Assembly: GCF_032452875.1 (NCBI RefSeq)
Contig: NC_083881.1
Location: 62,317,689-62,381,688 of the forward strand
DNA length: 64,000 bases
Direction: 5' to 3'
DNA from: Bos javanicus
Lineage: Eukaryota; Chordata; Mammalia; Artiodactyla; Bovidae
Positions 45,545 through 56,035 of the stretch are shown piece by piece. Both the position numbers and the translations under genes were made by a program. Every line of letters starts with the position of its first letter. Position 1 is the stretch's first letter. The notes under the pieces were generated by a model. It was not told where the DNA came from, made no database searches, and worked only from the letters and a program-made list of their open reading frames with translations.

Positions 45545-45823
45545 CTGCTGCTGTTGCTGTTAAGTCACTTCAGTTGTGTCCGACTCTGTGCGACCCCATA
45601 AACGGCAGCCCACCAGGCTCCTCTGTCCCTGGGATTCTCCAGGCAAGAACACTGGAGTGGGTTGCCATTTCCTTCTCCAATGCATGAAAGTGAAAAGTCA
45701 AAGTGAGGTTGCTCAGTCGTGTCCGACTCTTAGCGACCCCATGGACTGCAGCCTACCAGGCTCCTCCGTCCATGGGATTTTCCAGGCAAGAGTACTGGAG
45801 TGGGGTGCCATTGCCTTCTCCTC
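45545..45823 (-). mobile_element. Bov-A2 SINE, reverse orientation
   Basis: Complete: 'CTGCTGCTGTTGCTGTTAAG' to 'GGGTGCCATTGCCTTCTCC'. Opposite in orientation to the copy at 44776-45059. Confidence 0.95.
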
Positions 45824-46540
45824 ACGTCCACTAGGATGGTATAAACTTGAAAAATGGCAAATAACAAGTGTCGGCAAGAATGTGGAGAAATTGGAATGTT
45901 CACACACTGCTGGTGAGACTCTAAAATGGTGCAGCTGCTTTGGAAACCAGTGTAGCAGTTCCTCAAATGTTAAACTTAGAATTACCAAGTGACTCAATAT
46001 TTCCACTCCGAGATAGACTCCCATGAGAAAAAAACATACATCCACACAAAAACCTATACATGAATGTTCACAGCAGCATTATTTAAAATAGCCCCAAAGT
46101 GCAAACAACCTAAATGTTCATCAACTGAAAAAAAGGATGAAAGAAGATATCTATACCATAGGATATCGTTTGTTCATAAAAAGGAATGAAGTACTGTTGA
46201 CATGGATGAACCTTGAAAACAGTATGCTTTACGTGAAAGAAAGCAGTCACAAAAGATTTCATATTGTATGAAGAGTTCATTTATATGAAGTGTCCACAGT
46301 GGGCAAATCCATAGAGAAAGATTAGTGTTTGCCAGGGGCTGGGGGTTGGGAAAGAAAAAGAAAATGAGTGCTGATAAGCATGACATTTCTTTTTTAGGGG
46401 AGGAAAATCAGTTCTAAAATTGATTGTGGTGATAATTGTACAGCTCTGTGAATATACTACAAATATCAAATTGTATACTTTAAATGGGTGAATTGAATGC
46501 TATATGAGTTGTATTTTAACAAAGATTTTTTTAAAAAGCA
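45824..46540 (+). mobile_element. Old L1M 3' end, forward orientation
   Basis: 'TCCACTAGGATGGTATAAAC', 'GAATGTTCACAGCAGCATTA', 'AATCCATAGAGAAAGATTAG' and 'TTAAATGGGTGAATTGAATG' are sequential landmarks of the L1M ORF2 end and 3' UTR. Confidence 0.85.
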
Positions 46541-47969
46541 GAGACTATTAAAATTAAAACTAGAGAAAGTGGGTTTTTAAACCATTCTCAGAGACACTCC
46601 CACCCCAAGCACTGCCATCTTCTGCCCATCAGGGTTCTTCCTGCAGTCTGTAGGCGATGACCTCAATGGTAAAGAACACAGGTTACAAAATGATGACCTA
46701 GGGACATTTTGTGGCCTACAAACTCTTCTTCTTCTGTTTTTTTAGTGCACAGAGCATTAAAAAAAATTTTTTTAAGTTGCCAACATTTTAAAATTAGAAG
46801 AGTTCACACTAAATAGGGGTTTTTGGCTTCTTCATGGGGGGCGGGGATGGGGAGGGGAACAAAACAAAATAAAAAATAAGCAATCCCAGTTCGATGGCTA
46901 CACTGGACCTGTATTTTCCACGTGGAAAAATGAGACTGTCTCTTTTAGGGCTTGTTGTTCTTCCCTGTTTGGCCCTGTATCAGCAGCCTGAATCACTTCT
47001 TTGTTACTTCTTTTTAATCCTTTCGGGATATTTAAGTTTGCAACACCTGCACAGACCTTTCCCAGCATCAGAACTTTTTTGTCATTCCATTGCCTCAGGC
47101 TCAGCTGGATGATTGGCTAATTCCTGGTTTTCCAATCCTGGTTGCCTGAATCTCCTGGGATTCTTGTAAAATGTCTGCAAGCGAGACTGCAACCCAGTTA
47201 AACTGGAACCTATTGGGGCAGGCGGGCTTACCAAAAAATCCAACTCTCTAGGTTCCAAAGTGTATCCAGGGAGGCGAAGCAGTTGGGCTAATGTGCTAAT
47301 TCAATTCAAGAGCAAACTGTAGTGTCCAATAATGGTTTAACAGCCTCTCTGGTAAGTTTTGTTTCTTAAGCTTCGCCTGAAGGAGTGGAAATGGAAGGCA
47401 GAACTAAGACTGTGGTTTTGGTCAGGTGAACCTTTTACCTGATTTTCAAATCAGAGTTGATGTCTGAATCTAAATGTAAGTGTCATTTTTTAACCACTAG
47501 TCATATTAAAAGATTTCGTAATCAGAACAAGTATGAGCAAGTCATGGTGCCTTTACAGCTTTGCATGGTGCCTTTTTGTTATTTTTATCAGCAAGCTTTT
47601 TAATCAATGAAATTGATTTGCTCTTCTGTGGGTTCTGGAAACGTTGACAAGTACAGGAAGTTATGGTGGCTTTTTGAGAGGTCATGAGTGGCCAACACAA
47701 GACAGGAATTGTGGTGGCAGTCACTCGATAAATATTGGTTGAATAAATTGATAAGAGATTTGCTGCTTCTCATCTCCAGTGGAGATGGACGATTTGGTGA
47801 CATTCTCTGGTGGGCTACAGGAGGTGGGGGGAACATCGTGAGGAAGAGATCCCTTAGATGTCCTTTCCACCTTTTTGTTGAGTTCTGGTAGAGAAAAAAC
47901 ACTGGTTAGGCAAGGTGGCCCATCACCACCTTGTGGGTTTGTCCTTCTAAGGCTCCCTTGAACTTAACC
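46541..47969. other. Sequence upstream of the CpG island; MER5-like and L2 pieces only
   Basis: 47125-47280 resembles MER5 ('CCTGAATCTCCTGGGATTCT'). 47690-47755 is an L2 3' tip ('GATAAATATTGGTTGAATAA'). The rest is unassigned and likely holds the distal upstream region of the promoter at 47970-49060. No TATA box or open frame stands out. Confidence 0.45.
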
Positions 47970-48280
47970 TCTGCGTGGCGGAGACCCGAGGATCTCCCGG
48001 TCGACGCCCAGAAGATGCTCTGTGTTGAACCTGACCTTCCCATGGCCCAAACAGGCAAACAAATGGCGTCCCTTGGAAAGAATCAGTGTAGCCTGGCTAG
48101 AAGCCTGGCTGGAAGCTCGGCAGCGGGCTAGGAGTAGGGAGTACAACGGGGATAAGTCTAGCGGCTGCACCCAAGAAAATAGGGGTGTCCACTGCACCTG
48201 CAAACCCCACGCGCGCCTCGGCTTGGCCCCCTGCATCCCAGCCGGCTGCCCACCCTGGAGAGGCTGCCTGGGGGGCAGCA

Positions 48281-48337
48281 GTGTGTGTGTGCGTGTGTGT
48301 GTGTGTGTGCGTGTGTGTGTATGTGTGTGTGTGTGTG
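48281..48337. repeat. GT microsatellite with GC interruptions
   Basis: 57 bp of alternating GT with GC steps at 48291 and 48309 and an AT step at 48321, then a G run (48341-48350). Alternating purine-pyrimidine of this kind favours Z-DNA. Confidence 0.95.
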
Positions 48338-48502
48338 GAGGTGGGGGGGGGTGTCGGCGGCCGCTACAAGGGAGGCGGCGAGGGAGGCTGGGGAGGGGGG
48401 CGCGGCGGGCGGTGGCGCGGTCCAGGGGGAGGCGGGCGGAGGGAAGGCGCTGCCGCCGCCGCCTCACCCGCGGCGACACAGACGCCGGGAGCGGCCGAGG
48501 CG
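48338..48502 (+). other. Candidate non-coding first exon ending at a strong splice donor
   Basis: The exon end is GAGGCG|GTGAGTCG with GT at 48503-48504, close to the donor consensus. The 165 bases before it are very GC-rich and contain no ATG, as expected for a 5' UTR exon. The 5' boundary is unknown and was set at the end of the GT tract. On the other strand a weaker donor (CGG|GTGAGG) lies near 48465, so antisense transcription cannot be excluded. No gene name can be given because no coding exon is recognised downstream. Confidence 0.5.
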
Positions 48503-49060
48503 GTGAGTCGCAGCGCCTTCCCTCCGCTTCTCGGGAGCTGGAGCGGAGCCGGAGTTGCAGCCGGGCGGGTGTGCAGGGCCGAGGGCGCCAAGAGCAGCCG
48601 CCGCGGGAGCCGACGCTCTCGGGGCGCGGCGGGCGCAGGGGTGGGCGCGAGGGGCGCGCGGTCCTGGGCACCTGGTCCCCGCTGCCCTTCCCGGGTGCAG
48701 CTCATTCTGTCAGTTCCCCTGTCCTCCACTCAATGCCTCCGAGGGAAGATAGAACTAAACCAAAGACCCCGAGGAGAGTGGCAGGAAAGGAGAGACCAAC
48801 TTTGCTAAGGGAAGCGCAGAGGCGCGCAGGGCAGGCAGGATGGGGGCGCGCTGGGTCGGAAGGGGGCGTTCGTGCGCCTGGTGGCCCAGGACACCAGAAG
48901 CATCCTTCCGGGGGTCGGGGGAAGAGGTGGGGGTCGCGGGCACTCGCGGATTCCGGGGGGAGCCTCAGAGTCGGCCCTCCGAAGCCGCAGTGGGCGGGTA
49001 CGAGGGGTGGGCTCCTGCAGAGGGGGCTTTAGGAACCACCAGAAGGCGCCAGGGAACCCC

Positions 49061-49889
49061 GATGAGGAAGTGGTCTGCATTGTGGACTCAGGACCTGAAG
49101 GATTTGTGTCTCTTGCCCTCGGAGACTCGGGAAGGGGTGTGCTGGGGAGATGTGTTTGAGTGTTTTTCAGTGCATACCAATTTATTTTTAGCTCCCAGAG
49201 AAGCAGGATGTGCAAAGTGGGTTGTATCAGCCGGGAGGGGCAGGAGGTCTCCCTGTCCGCAGGAAATACACAAGTTTCTTGCTGCAGATGCTTGCTTTAA
49301 CTTTCATGCCTGGAGAAATGAAAGCTATTTGGCTGTCTGCTGGTCTCCCCGCAGGGCCGCTTTCTTCCTGCGGGTCTGTCTGGGGCTGCAGGCCCGGCGC
49401 GTGCGCTTCTGTTGTTGAGTGCAAGACCCAAATAATGATACTTATTCTGCTCCGTCCGGCAGCCGGTGCGAAACACAGAACCAGGGCTGCCGAGGTCTCA
49501 CTCGCAGAGAAGGAAACCGCACAGGCTTGCTCAAAGTTTTCCCAGTTCTTGCTGATTTGAAAATGATAGACCTAAGCCTCTGTATTGCCAAGAGCAGACT
49601 TTGCTGTCCTGGTTTCTCAGACTTGATTGGAAAGGCTTGTGAGGTTTTTCTGTCCAGCTGGGAAATGATGTTCTAGGGTCTGATGTGGTGTGCAAGGCCA
49701 CAGCAGAAGAGAAATGGATAGTATGGCAAAGGGGGTAGTGTGGATGTCCAGGTCAGGCTAGCGAGGGCTAATTACAGACTTGGGGATGGGGTTTCCTTCA
49801 GAAGAAGAGGCTTAAGAAGCTGAAATCCAAATGTTCAAAGATACCCAAGCCAGACCTCTGGAGATTGCCTTGAAATCTGCCCATTTCAG
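49061..49889. other. Downstream shore of the CpG island; no gene recognised
   Basis: GC content falls off; a CpG cluster remains at 49340-49470. Frames up to 192 codons reach in from the island without family resemblance. Probably the start of intron 1. Confidence 0.4.
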
Positions 49890-50080
49890 TCACTCAGCAC
49901 CCATCCTGAATATTCTCTCTCTTTAAATGTGCTTAGGAGAATGGGCTGTGAGGAGTGTGGACTTTGCAGCCAGACTGCGGGATATGAATTCTGGTTGGGA
50001 CATGAATAGCTCTCAGGCTGTGGGCTCCTTGCTTAATCTCTCTGTGTTTCCTGATCTGTGATGTGAGGTGGACGCATACT
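49890..50080 (+). mobile_element. MIR SINE
   Basis: 'GTGTGGACTTTGCAGCCAGA', 'GGCTCCTTGCTTAATCTCTC' and 'TGTGTTTCCTGATCTGTGAT'. Confidence 0.85.
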
Positions 50081-50085
50081 AAAAA

Positions 50086-50431
50086 GCACAGACATTGCTT
50101 TGCTGACAAAGGTCCATATAGTCAAAGCAATGGTTTTTCCACTAGTCAAGTATGGATTTGAGAGTTGGACCATAAAGAAGGCTGAGCACCGAAGAATTGA
50201 TCCTTTCGAATTGTGGTGCTGGAGAAGACTCTTGAGAGTCCCCGGGACTCAAGGAGATCAAACCAGTCAATCCTAAAGGAAATCAACCCTGAATATTCAT
50301 TGGAAGGACTGATGCTGAAGTTGAAGCTCCAGTACTTTGGCCATGTGATGCAAAGAGCCTGCTCACTGGAAGAGACCCTGATGCTGGGAAAGATTGAGGG
50401 CAGGAGGAGAATGGGGTGACAGAGGATGAGA
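50086..50431 (+). mobile_element. BovB fragment, truncated at both ends
   Basis: 'AAAAGCACAGACATTGCTTT' to 'GGGGTGACAGAGGATGAGAT'. Unlike the other copies, the 3' tail is absent, so the right side was lost or joined to other sequence at the T run at 50432. Confidence 0.9.
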
Positions 50432-50499
50432 TGGTTTTTTTAAATTTTAAATTATATATATTATATTGAAGTATATAGTTGACTTATGAAGTTTGAACT

Positions 50500-51480
50500 C
50501 ATTACTCTTATTACATTTGTTGATGTCTGCTGCTTTCTGTCAGTTCTTATTGTCACTGATTTAGTTTATAACTTCACCACCTCTTGCCTGAATTGCTCCA
50601 GTTGCCTTCACACTGGGCTTCTTGCTCCAAATCAGGACACTTTTGCTTCAATCGATTCTCTAAATTGCAACTAGAAAACTTGCTTTGAATGACCCTATAC
50701 AGGAGACAGCAAAAGAGACACAGATATAAAGAACAGACTTTTGAACTCTGTGGGGGAAGGCGAGAGTGGGAGGATTTGAGAGAATAGCATTGAAACATGT
50801 ATATTACCATATGTGAAAGAGATCACCAGTCCAAGTTCAATGCACGAAACAGGGCACTCAAAACTGGTGCACTGGGACAACCCAGAGGGATGGGATGGGG
50901 AAGGGGGGGTTTGGGATGGGGGACACATGTACACCCATGGCTGATTCATGTCAATGTATGGCAAAAACCACCACAAAATTGTAAAGTAATTAGCCTCTAA
51001 TTAAAATAAATAAATGAATTTCTAAAAAAAGAAGACTTGCTTTGAAAACAAAAATCTAAGCCAGTCACGCAGCCTAATTCCTTCAGAGGTTTTCTGTGGT
51101 TTTCAGGGTAGAGTTTGGACTTCAAGACCTTTGTGACTGTACACTTGTCTCCTTGCCACCTTCATCTCCCAAGCCTCCCTGTGTGTAGCCTTGACTCAAG
51201 TCACTGAGTCTCAACACCTGCCATCTTCCCATCCTTTTTCGTCTGGTCAACTCCTATGCATTCTTCCCTGCTCAGCTGCAGTGACATTACCTTCCAGCAG
51301 ACCTCTGGGTACCCGCCTCCTCCCCAGCTGACCGAACTACCCTTGTTTCATGCTGCAATCGCACCATACACGTACCCCTCTTATCACTCTGCATCATCTA
51401 CATAGATCTTCCCAAGCTGCAAGTGCCTGGACAAGTGGATTGTTATTATATAAGTAATTGTTGGATGAATAAATGAACAT
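50500..51480 (+). mobile_element. L2 LINE, forward, split by a young L1 end
   Basis: 50500-50689 and 51047-51480 are collinear L2: 'CAGTTGCCTTCACACTGGGC', 'TTGCCACCTTCATCTCCCAA', ending 'TTGTTGGATGAATAAATGAA'. Confidence 0.75.
50690..51034 (+). mobile_element. 5'-truncated L1-BT 3' end with target-site duplication
   Basis: 345 bp matching the 3' end of the full L1 at 15260-15595 ('ACAGGAGACAGCAAAAGAGA', 'GGTGCACTGGGACAACCCAG'), with an A-rich tail. ACTTGCTTTGAA occurs at 50678-50689 and 51035-51046. Confidence 0.95.
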
Positions 51481-51500
51481 CAGTCAACCAAAGTTCCTAG

Positions 51501-51715
51501 CTTCCCAGGTGGCGCTAGTAGTAAAAGAATCCACCTGCCGGTACAGGAAACAGAGGAGACAATCCCTGGGTCAGGAAGATCCCCTGGAGAAGGGAATGGC
51601 CACCCACTCGTCTTCTTGCCTGGAGAATCCCATGGACAGAGGAGCCTGGCAGGCTACAGTCCATGGGGTTGCAGAGTCAGACATGACTGAAGCGACTTAG
51701 CAGGCATGCACAAAG
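51501..51715 (+). mobile_element. Bov-tA SINE
   Basis: 'AGCTTCCCAGGTGGCGCTAG' to 'TGACTGAAGCGACTTAGCAG'. The head is mutated but complete. Confidence 0.9.
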
Positions 51716-51821
51716 CCAGAAGCAAACGTGGAAAATAATAGAGAGGAAGACCAAACCAGTCTTTATATATATTACTCTGCAATTAAAAAAAAAAAACTTT
51801 GGAAAATATTAAGGAATCAAA

Positions 51822-52146
51822 GTTCAGTCGCTTAGTTGTGTCTGACTCTTTGCGATCCCATGGACTTCAGCATGTCAGCCTTCCCTGTCCTTCACCAATT
51901 CCCAGAGCTTACTCAAACCCATGTCTATTGAGTCGATGATGACACCGTCTCATCCTCTGTCATCCCCTTCTCCTCCTGCTTTCAATCTTTCCCAGCATCA
52001 GGGTCTTTTCCAGTGAGTTGGCTCTTCACATCAGGTGCCAAAGTATTGGAGTTTCAGCTTCAGCATCAGTTCTTCCAATGAATATTCAGGTTTGATTTCC
52101 TTTAGGATGGACTGGTTTGATCTCCTTGCAGTCCAAGGGACTCAAA
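51822..52146 (-). mobile_element. BovB 3' fragment, reverse orientation
   Basis: 'AAGTTCAGTCGCTTAGTTGT' to 'TTGATCTCCTTGCAGTCCAA'. The 5' truncation is at the right. A CAAAG repeat at each end may be a short target site. Confidence 0.9.
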
Positions 52147-52640
52147 GGCTGGTCAAAAGAAATGTGGTAGACTCTTGTGGAACAATTTCAGAGATTTTTT
52201 TTTAATTGTAAGGGGTCAGACTAACAATGGAGAAATGTAGTCATTTGAGCTCTTTCCTTACTTTCCTCAGGTTGGCTGTGAGGAATGGGGGTTCGGCTAT
52301 CTGAGAGGTGTGCAATGAAATAGGTCCTGAAGGTAGAATGAAGGTTGCTACATGCATGGGCTTGGGAGCCCTTCCTGGAAGTGTAGCTTCCCCCCAGAGA
52401 GTGGGTGTCAGCCTGCTCTGGGATTGGTATGATGAGAACAGAAACTCTCCTGTCATCAAAGCTCCTCTGTACTTTTCAGACAATTCAGTGGGTTCTGTGG
52501 GTGTGCTTCTGACTGAGGCGGCATTTCCAAGCGCTCCTGGACTGAGCTTCCAGGAGCCCTGCAGAGTGAGATAAGAGAGCGTGTGGATCTCTGGGATAGC
52601 CCCAGAGTCTGATTTCATGGCTCCAGAGCAGGGGTTTTTG
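52147..52640. other. Unassigned; frames on both strands without family resemblance
   Basis: Reverse 52241-52618 (125 codons) and forward 52308-52574 (88 codons) overlap. The sequence is less AT-rich than its neighbours. I found no recognisable domain and no splice-site pair framing either. Confidence 0.35.
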
Positions 52641-52790
52641 TAAACTGAAAGATCTAAAAATGCTTTTTAAGGTTTTTAAAGGGTTTAAAACACATCAAAA
52701 CACAAAGAAGAATATATAGTGGAGACCACACCTAAAATACTTACTACACAGTTCTTTACAGAAAAACTGCCAGCTGCTAGTCTCAAGCTA
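52641..52790. mobile_element. DNA transposon fragment (hAT-like)
   Basis: 'CACAAAGAAGAATATATAGT' then 'GGAGACCACACCTAAAATAC' and 'TTCTTTACAGAAAAACTGCC' follow one arm of a common mammalian hAT-type element. Confidence 0.5.
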
Positions 52791-53221
52791 AGACAGTTGG
52801 CTTCATTTTGCCTGTCATCTTTGATAGATTGGTCGTGGCTGCCCGGAGAGCTGGGGTGAAGAGGAATCCAAGATTGGGTCCAGGCTCAGTAGGAAAGAGT
52901 GCTGTGGTCAATTAGTGATGTCTGTCAGGGTGTGGGATTAGGCAGTAATGACAGCCAGGCTTGGTCCTCACCATCCCTCTCTATCACTATGATTGAATAT
53001 CCCAGCATTCCTCACAGTGGCAGACTGTGGCCATTGGCTTTGATTGAGTCCCATGCCTGTTTTTGTGGCTGGAGTTCCACACCAGTCTAGGGCTTGGGCT
53101 TGGTTACAGGTTTCATTGCTGAGCCATAGGCTAAGAAGTAGGAGCAAGGGTGTTTCTCCAGCAGAACATTGTTATACTGGCTCCAGAAGATTGAGCCATA
53201 AAGTTTGGATTGAAAACCAAT
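52791..53221. other. Nothing recognised
   Basis: 430 bp of single-copy-looking sequence; only a 63-codon frame without resemblance. Confidence 0.4.
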
Positions 53222-53350
53222 AGACGTTCACTTACAGTAGTGTCAGCATTCCCGCTTAACTGATGAGGGAAGTAGGCTAAGGGGCACTCAGTAGCTTGCT
53301 GGAGGATACATGGCTGGCAAACAAAGGAGTTCTGATTTGAAACCCATAAT
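53222..53350 (+). mobile_element. MIR SINE fragment
   Basis: 'ACTGATGAGGGAAGTAGGCT', 'CACTCAGTAGCTTGCTGGAG' and 'TCTGATTTGAAACCCAT' keep the MIR core order. Confidence 0.75.
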
Positions 53351-53499
53351 TGATGCACTTAGTAGGGTCATTTGTGACAATTTAAAATGAGTTTAGCCTG
53401 AAACTCTATTCTTTTCATTTCTGAAAATATAGGTAGATAATGTCAAGAAATGTTAAGTACTAGCTGGCTGGAAGACTCAAGAAGAAAAGAACATAGACA

Positions 53500-53785
53500 T
53501 CTTTGGCTAGATATTTACTCAGTTATCCGATTTGATTAATATTTTTGAGGAGTTTTTCTGTGCAACTTTTTGTTAGGTTCTAGAGATTCAGCTGAATATG
53601 AGCTAGTCCCCTATCTTGAAGGAATTTGCATTCCAGCTTGAAAGTGCAAGAGATAACAAGGGAACAAATTGCTGGAAGAAGGGGTATGTGGCGGGGAGGT
53701 ACAGGAGCTACGCCCCCTTGATGGGGACAGTAATCTTCCCGTTTGTGTATCCCCGTGTAGTTTGCGCAATAGGTGAGCAATATTT
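53500..53785 (-). mobile_element. L2-like fragment, reverse orientation
   Basis: 'GTTAGGTTCTAGAGATTCAG' and 'TATCTTGAAGGAATTTGCAT' resemble the reversed L2 3' end. Confidence 0.5.
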
Positions 53786-53789
53786 CTTA

Positions 53790-54272
53790 AATACATTTTA
53801 AAATTATGATTAAAACACAGAACATAAAGTGTACCATTTTAACCATTTTTAAGTGTATAGTTTTGTGGCATTAAGTGCAACTGCAACCAGTGTGCATCTC
53901 CAGAAATTTTTCATTTTCCCAAACGGAAACTCCACACCTGTTATACAAAAGCTTTTCCTTTCTACCTGCCCACTAGTCCCTGGCCACCACCCTTCGTTCT
54001 GCTTTCTGTTTCTATGGATTTGACCACTTCAGATGCATTATAGAAGTGAAATTATACAACCTTTGTCCCTTTGTGACTACCTTATTTCACTTAACGTGTC
54101 TTCAGGATTCACTCATATTGTAGCATGTGTCAGAATTTCCCTTCTTTTTAAAGCTGAATAATATTCCATTGTATGGATATACCACATTTGTTTATCCATT
54201 TTTCTGTCAAGGGACACATGTATGACTTCTGTCTTCTGGCTATTTTGAGTGATGCTGCTATGAACATAAACC
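53790..54272 (-). mobile_element. Old L1M 3' region, reverse orientation
   Basis: 'AAGTGTACCATTTTAACCAT', 'TTCTATGGATTTGACCACTT' and 'AATATTCCATTGTATGGATA' in sequence. Confidence 0.85.
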
Positions 54273-54340
54273 CTATAAAAGGTTGATCAGCCAGAGTCCT
54301 GCTGCGCAGCAGATGACAGACTCAAAAGCGTATATAACTG

Positions 54341-54465
54341 GCGACTTCCCTGCAGTCCAGTGGTTAAGACTCTTCGCTGCCACTGCCGGGGTCATAGGTT
54401 TGATCCCTGATTGGGGAACTAAGATCCTGCAAGCTGCAGAGCACAGCCAACGACAACAAAAAAGG
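54341..54465 (+). mobile_element. tRNA-Glu-derived SINE (CHR type)
   Basis: 'CGACTTCCCTGCAGTCCAGT' to 'GAGCACAGCCAACGACAAC', with a short A tail. Confidence 0.88.
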
Positions 54466-54492
54466 TGTAACTGAAAAAACCTAAATGAAGGG

Positions 54493-55565
54493 ACTATAGT
54501 CGTAGTCCCTGCTTAACCTCGGTTTTGCTTTCTAAGGGTTCAGTTACTGGTGGTCAACCGTGGTCTGAATATATTAAGTGGAAAATTCTGGAAATAATTC
54601 AAATGACAAGATGTTCTGAGTGTTGTGATGAAATCTCACATTGTCCTGCTCCAACCCTGTCCAAGACAAGGCGAATCCCTTTGTCCAGAGAATCCCGTTC
54701 ATTGGTCATTAAGAAGGTCCACTGTCATGGTATCTTGGTGCTTGTATGCAAGTCACCCATTGTCTTTAAAAACGGCCCTAAAATGCAACAGTAATGATGC
54801 TGGGAATTCGGGTATGCCAAAGATAAGCTGGAAGTGCTTCCTTTAAATGGGAGGTGAAGGTTCTTGACTTAACAAGGAAAGAAAAAAATCTTATGCTAAG
54901 GTTGGTGGGATTTATGGTAAGATGAATCTTCTATCCATGACATTGTGAAGAAGGAATTCATGCTAGTTTTTAAAAATTTATTTATTCTTAATTGAAGGGT
55001 AATTGCAATATTGTGTTGGTTTCTGCGGTACATCAACACGGACCAGTCATAGGGATACGTATGTCCACTCCCTCTTGAGCCTCCTTCCCACCTCCCCCCC
55101 CAGCCCACCCCTCTAGGTTGTCACAGAGGCCCAGTTGAGTTCCCTGAGTCACAGAGCGAATTCCCACTGGCTGTCTGTTTCATATATGTTAGTGTGTATG
55201 TTTTTGCTGTCGTACCTCAAACAGCAAAAGTTATGGCATCAGTGCGTGATAAATGCTTAGTTAAAATGGAAAACGCATCAGATTTGTACAATAAGATATT
55301 TTGAGAGAGGGGAAGAGAGCACACTCACATAATTTTATTACAGTATATTATTATAGCTGTTCTATTTTATTTGTCCTTGTTAATCTCTTACTGTGCCTAA
55401 CATAAATTAAACTTTACCATAGCTATTTATGTATGTATGACTGAACTGAATAGCTATGTATGTACAGGAAAAATCATAGTAAATATAGGGTTCAGGATTA
55501 TTGTGGTTTTAGGCATCCACTGGGGTCTTGGAACGTATTCCCCATGGATAAGAGGGGACCACTGT
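54493..55565 (+). mobile_element. Tigger DNA transposon (Tc1/mariner), nearly full length, split by L1
   Basis: Terminal regions are inverted copies in family form: left 'TATAGTCGTAGTCCCTGC', right 'GGATAAGAGGGGACCACTGT'. Between them lies the start of a decayed transposase (near 54812, 'MPKISWKCFL', then broken) and the later 'TACAATAAGATATTTTGAGA' segment. Only the N-terminal DNA-binding part of the transposase remains, so this is an internally deleted, non-autonomous copy. Confidence 0.85.
54966..55205 (-). mobile_element. L1 3' end inserted in the Tigger
   Basis: 'GAAGGGTAATTGCAATATTG' to 'CTGTCTGTTTCATATATGTT', reversed L1 3' UTR. Tigger sequence reads through on both sides ('CATGCTAGTTTT' then 'TTTTGCTGTCGTACCTC'), giving a GTTTTT overlap as target site. 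Confidence 0.88.
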
Positions 55566-55688
55566 GTTCGGAAAGTTGTGGGTTACGTTAAGGGAAATCC
55601 TATAGAATGGCTAGACAAGTGTGCAGGCCTTTACTACCCAGCCCTGAAAGGGTGACGTGAAAGAGCAGTTTCTGGGATTGCTTTTCAG

Positions 55689-55738
55689 CAAAATACAGCA
55701 ATTCCAGAAACTGCTGTGGCCTGGCCGGGAGGCACCAG
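55689..55738 (+). other. Weak candidate internal exon (50 bp)
   Basis: Preceded by an acceptor-like TCTGGGATTGCTTTTCAG (AG at 55687-55688) and followed by GCACCAG|GTGAGTAAG, a near-perfect donor. All three forward frames are open across it. It lies 7.2 kb downstream of the donor at 48503 and on the same strand. Splice-like pairs arise by chance, and no protein family is recognised. Confidence 0.2.
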
Positions 55739-55929
55739 GTGAGTAAGTCCCAGCCACTCTTTTCTCCGCATTGCTGGTGTCCGATTGGCCAAACCATCCA
55801 GAAGCCAGAGGGCTGGAAATGCGAGGACTACCTTTTTCATAGCAATCAGCCTCTCAGGGCTGAGAGCAGAGTGGAGAAGGGAGGAAGGTGGATCTGGAGG
55901 GACAAAGCAGAGGGAATTCAGCACCAGGG

Positions 55930-56035
55930 AGCATTACGGTTATCCTTTACAGGTAAGGGAGCATCAAGAGGCTGAGGGAACTATTCTAGATTGGTAGCTA
56001 GTGAGTTGTGGAGCTGGGATTTCAACCCATGGATG
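55930..56035 (+). mobile_element. MIR SINE fragment
   Basis: 'TTATCCTTTACAGGTAAGGG' then 'TAGCTAGTGAGTTGTGGAGC' and 'TGGGATTTCAACCCAT', the MIR core. 55566-55929 to its left is unassigned apart from the exon candidate. Confidence 0.75.

Larger units (their letters stand above)
47970..49060 (+). promoter_or_regulatory. CpG island: probable TATA-less gene promoter
   Basis: CpG dinucleotides, rare elsewhere in the window, become dense from 'CTGCGTGGCGGAGACCCGAG' and peak at 48350-48680, with weaker density to about 49460. GC boxes (GGGGGCGCGGCGGGCGG, GGAGGCGGGCGG) lie at 48395-48440. There is no TATA box. CpG retention implies germline hypomethylation, typical of broadly used promoters. Long forward frames here (for example 48022-49032) are GC-driven and not conserved-looking. 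The gene is not identified. Confidence 0.85.

Noticed and set aside
48022..49032. 336-codon forward frame over the CpG island, and several other long frames there on both strands
   Set aside because: GC-rich sequence lacks stop codons by chance. The translation is low-complexity Arg/Gly/Cys/Val, driven partly by the GT tract, runs through the splice donor at 48503 and matches no family.
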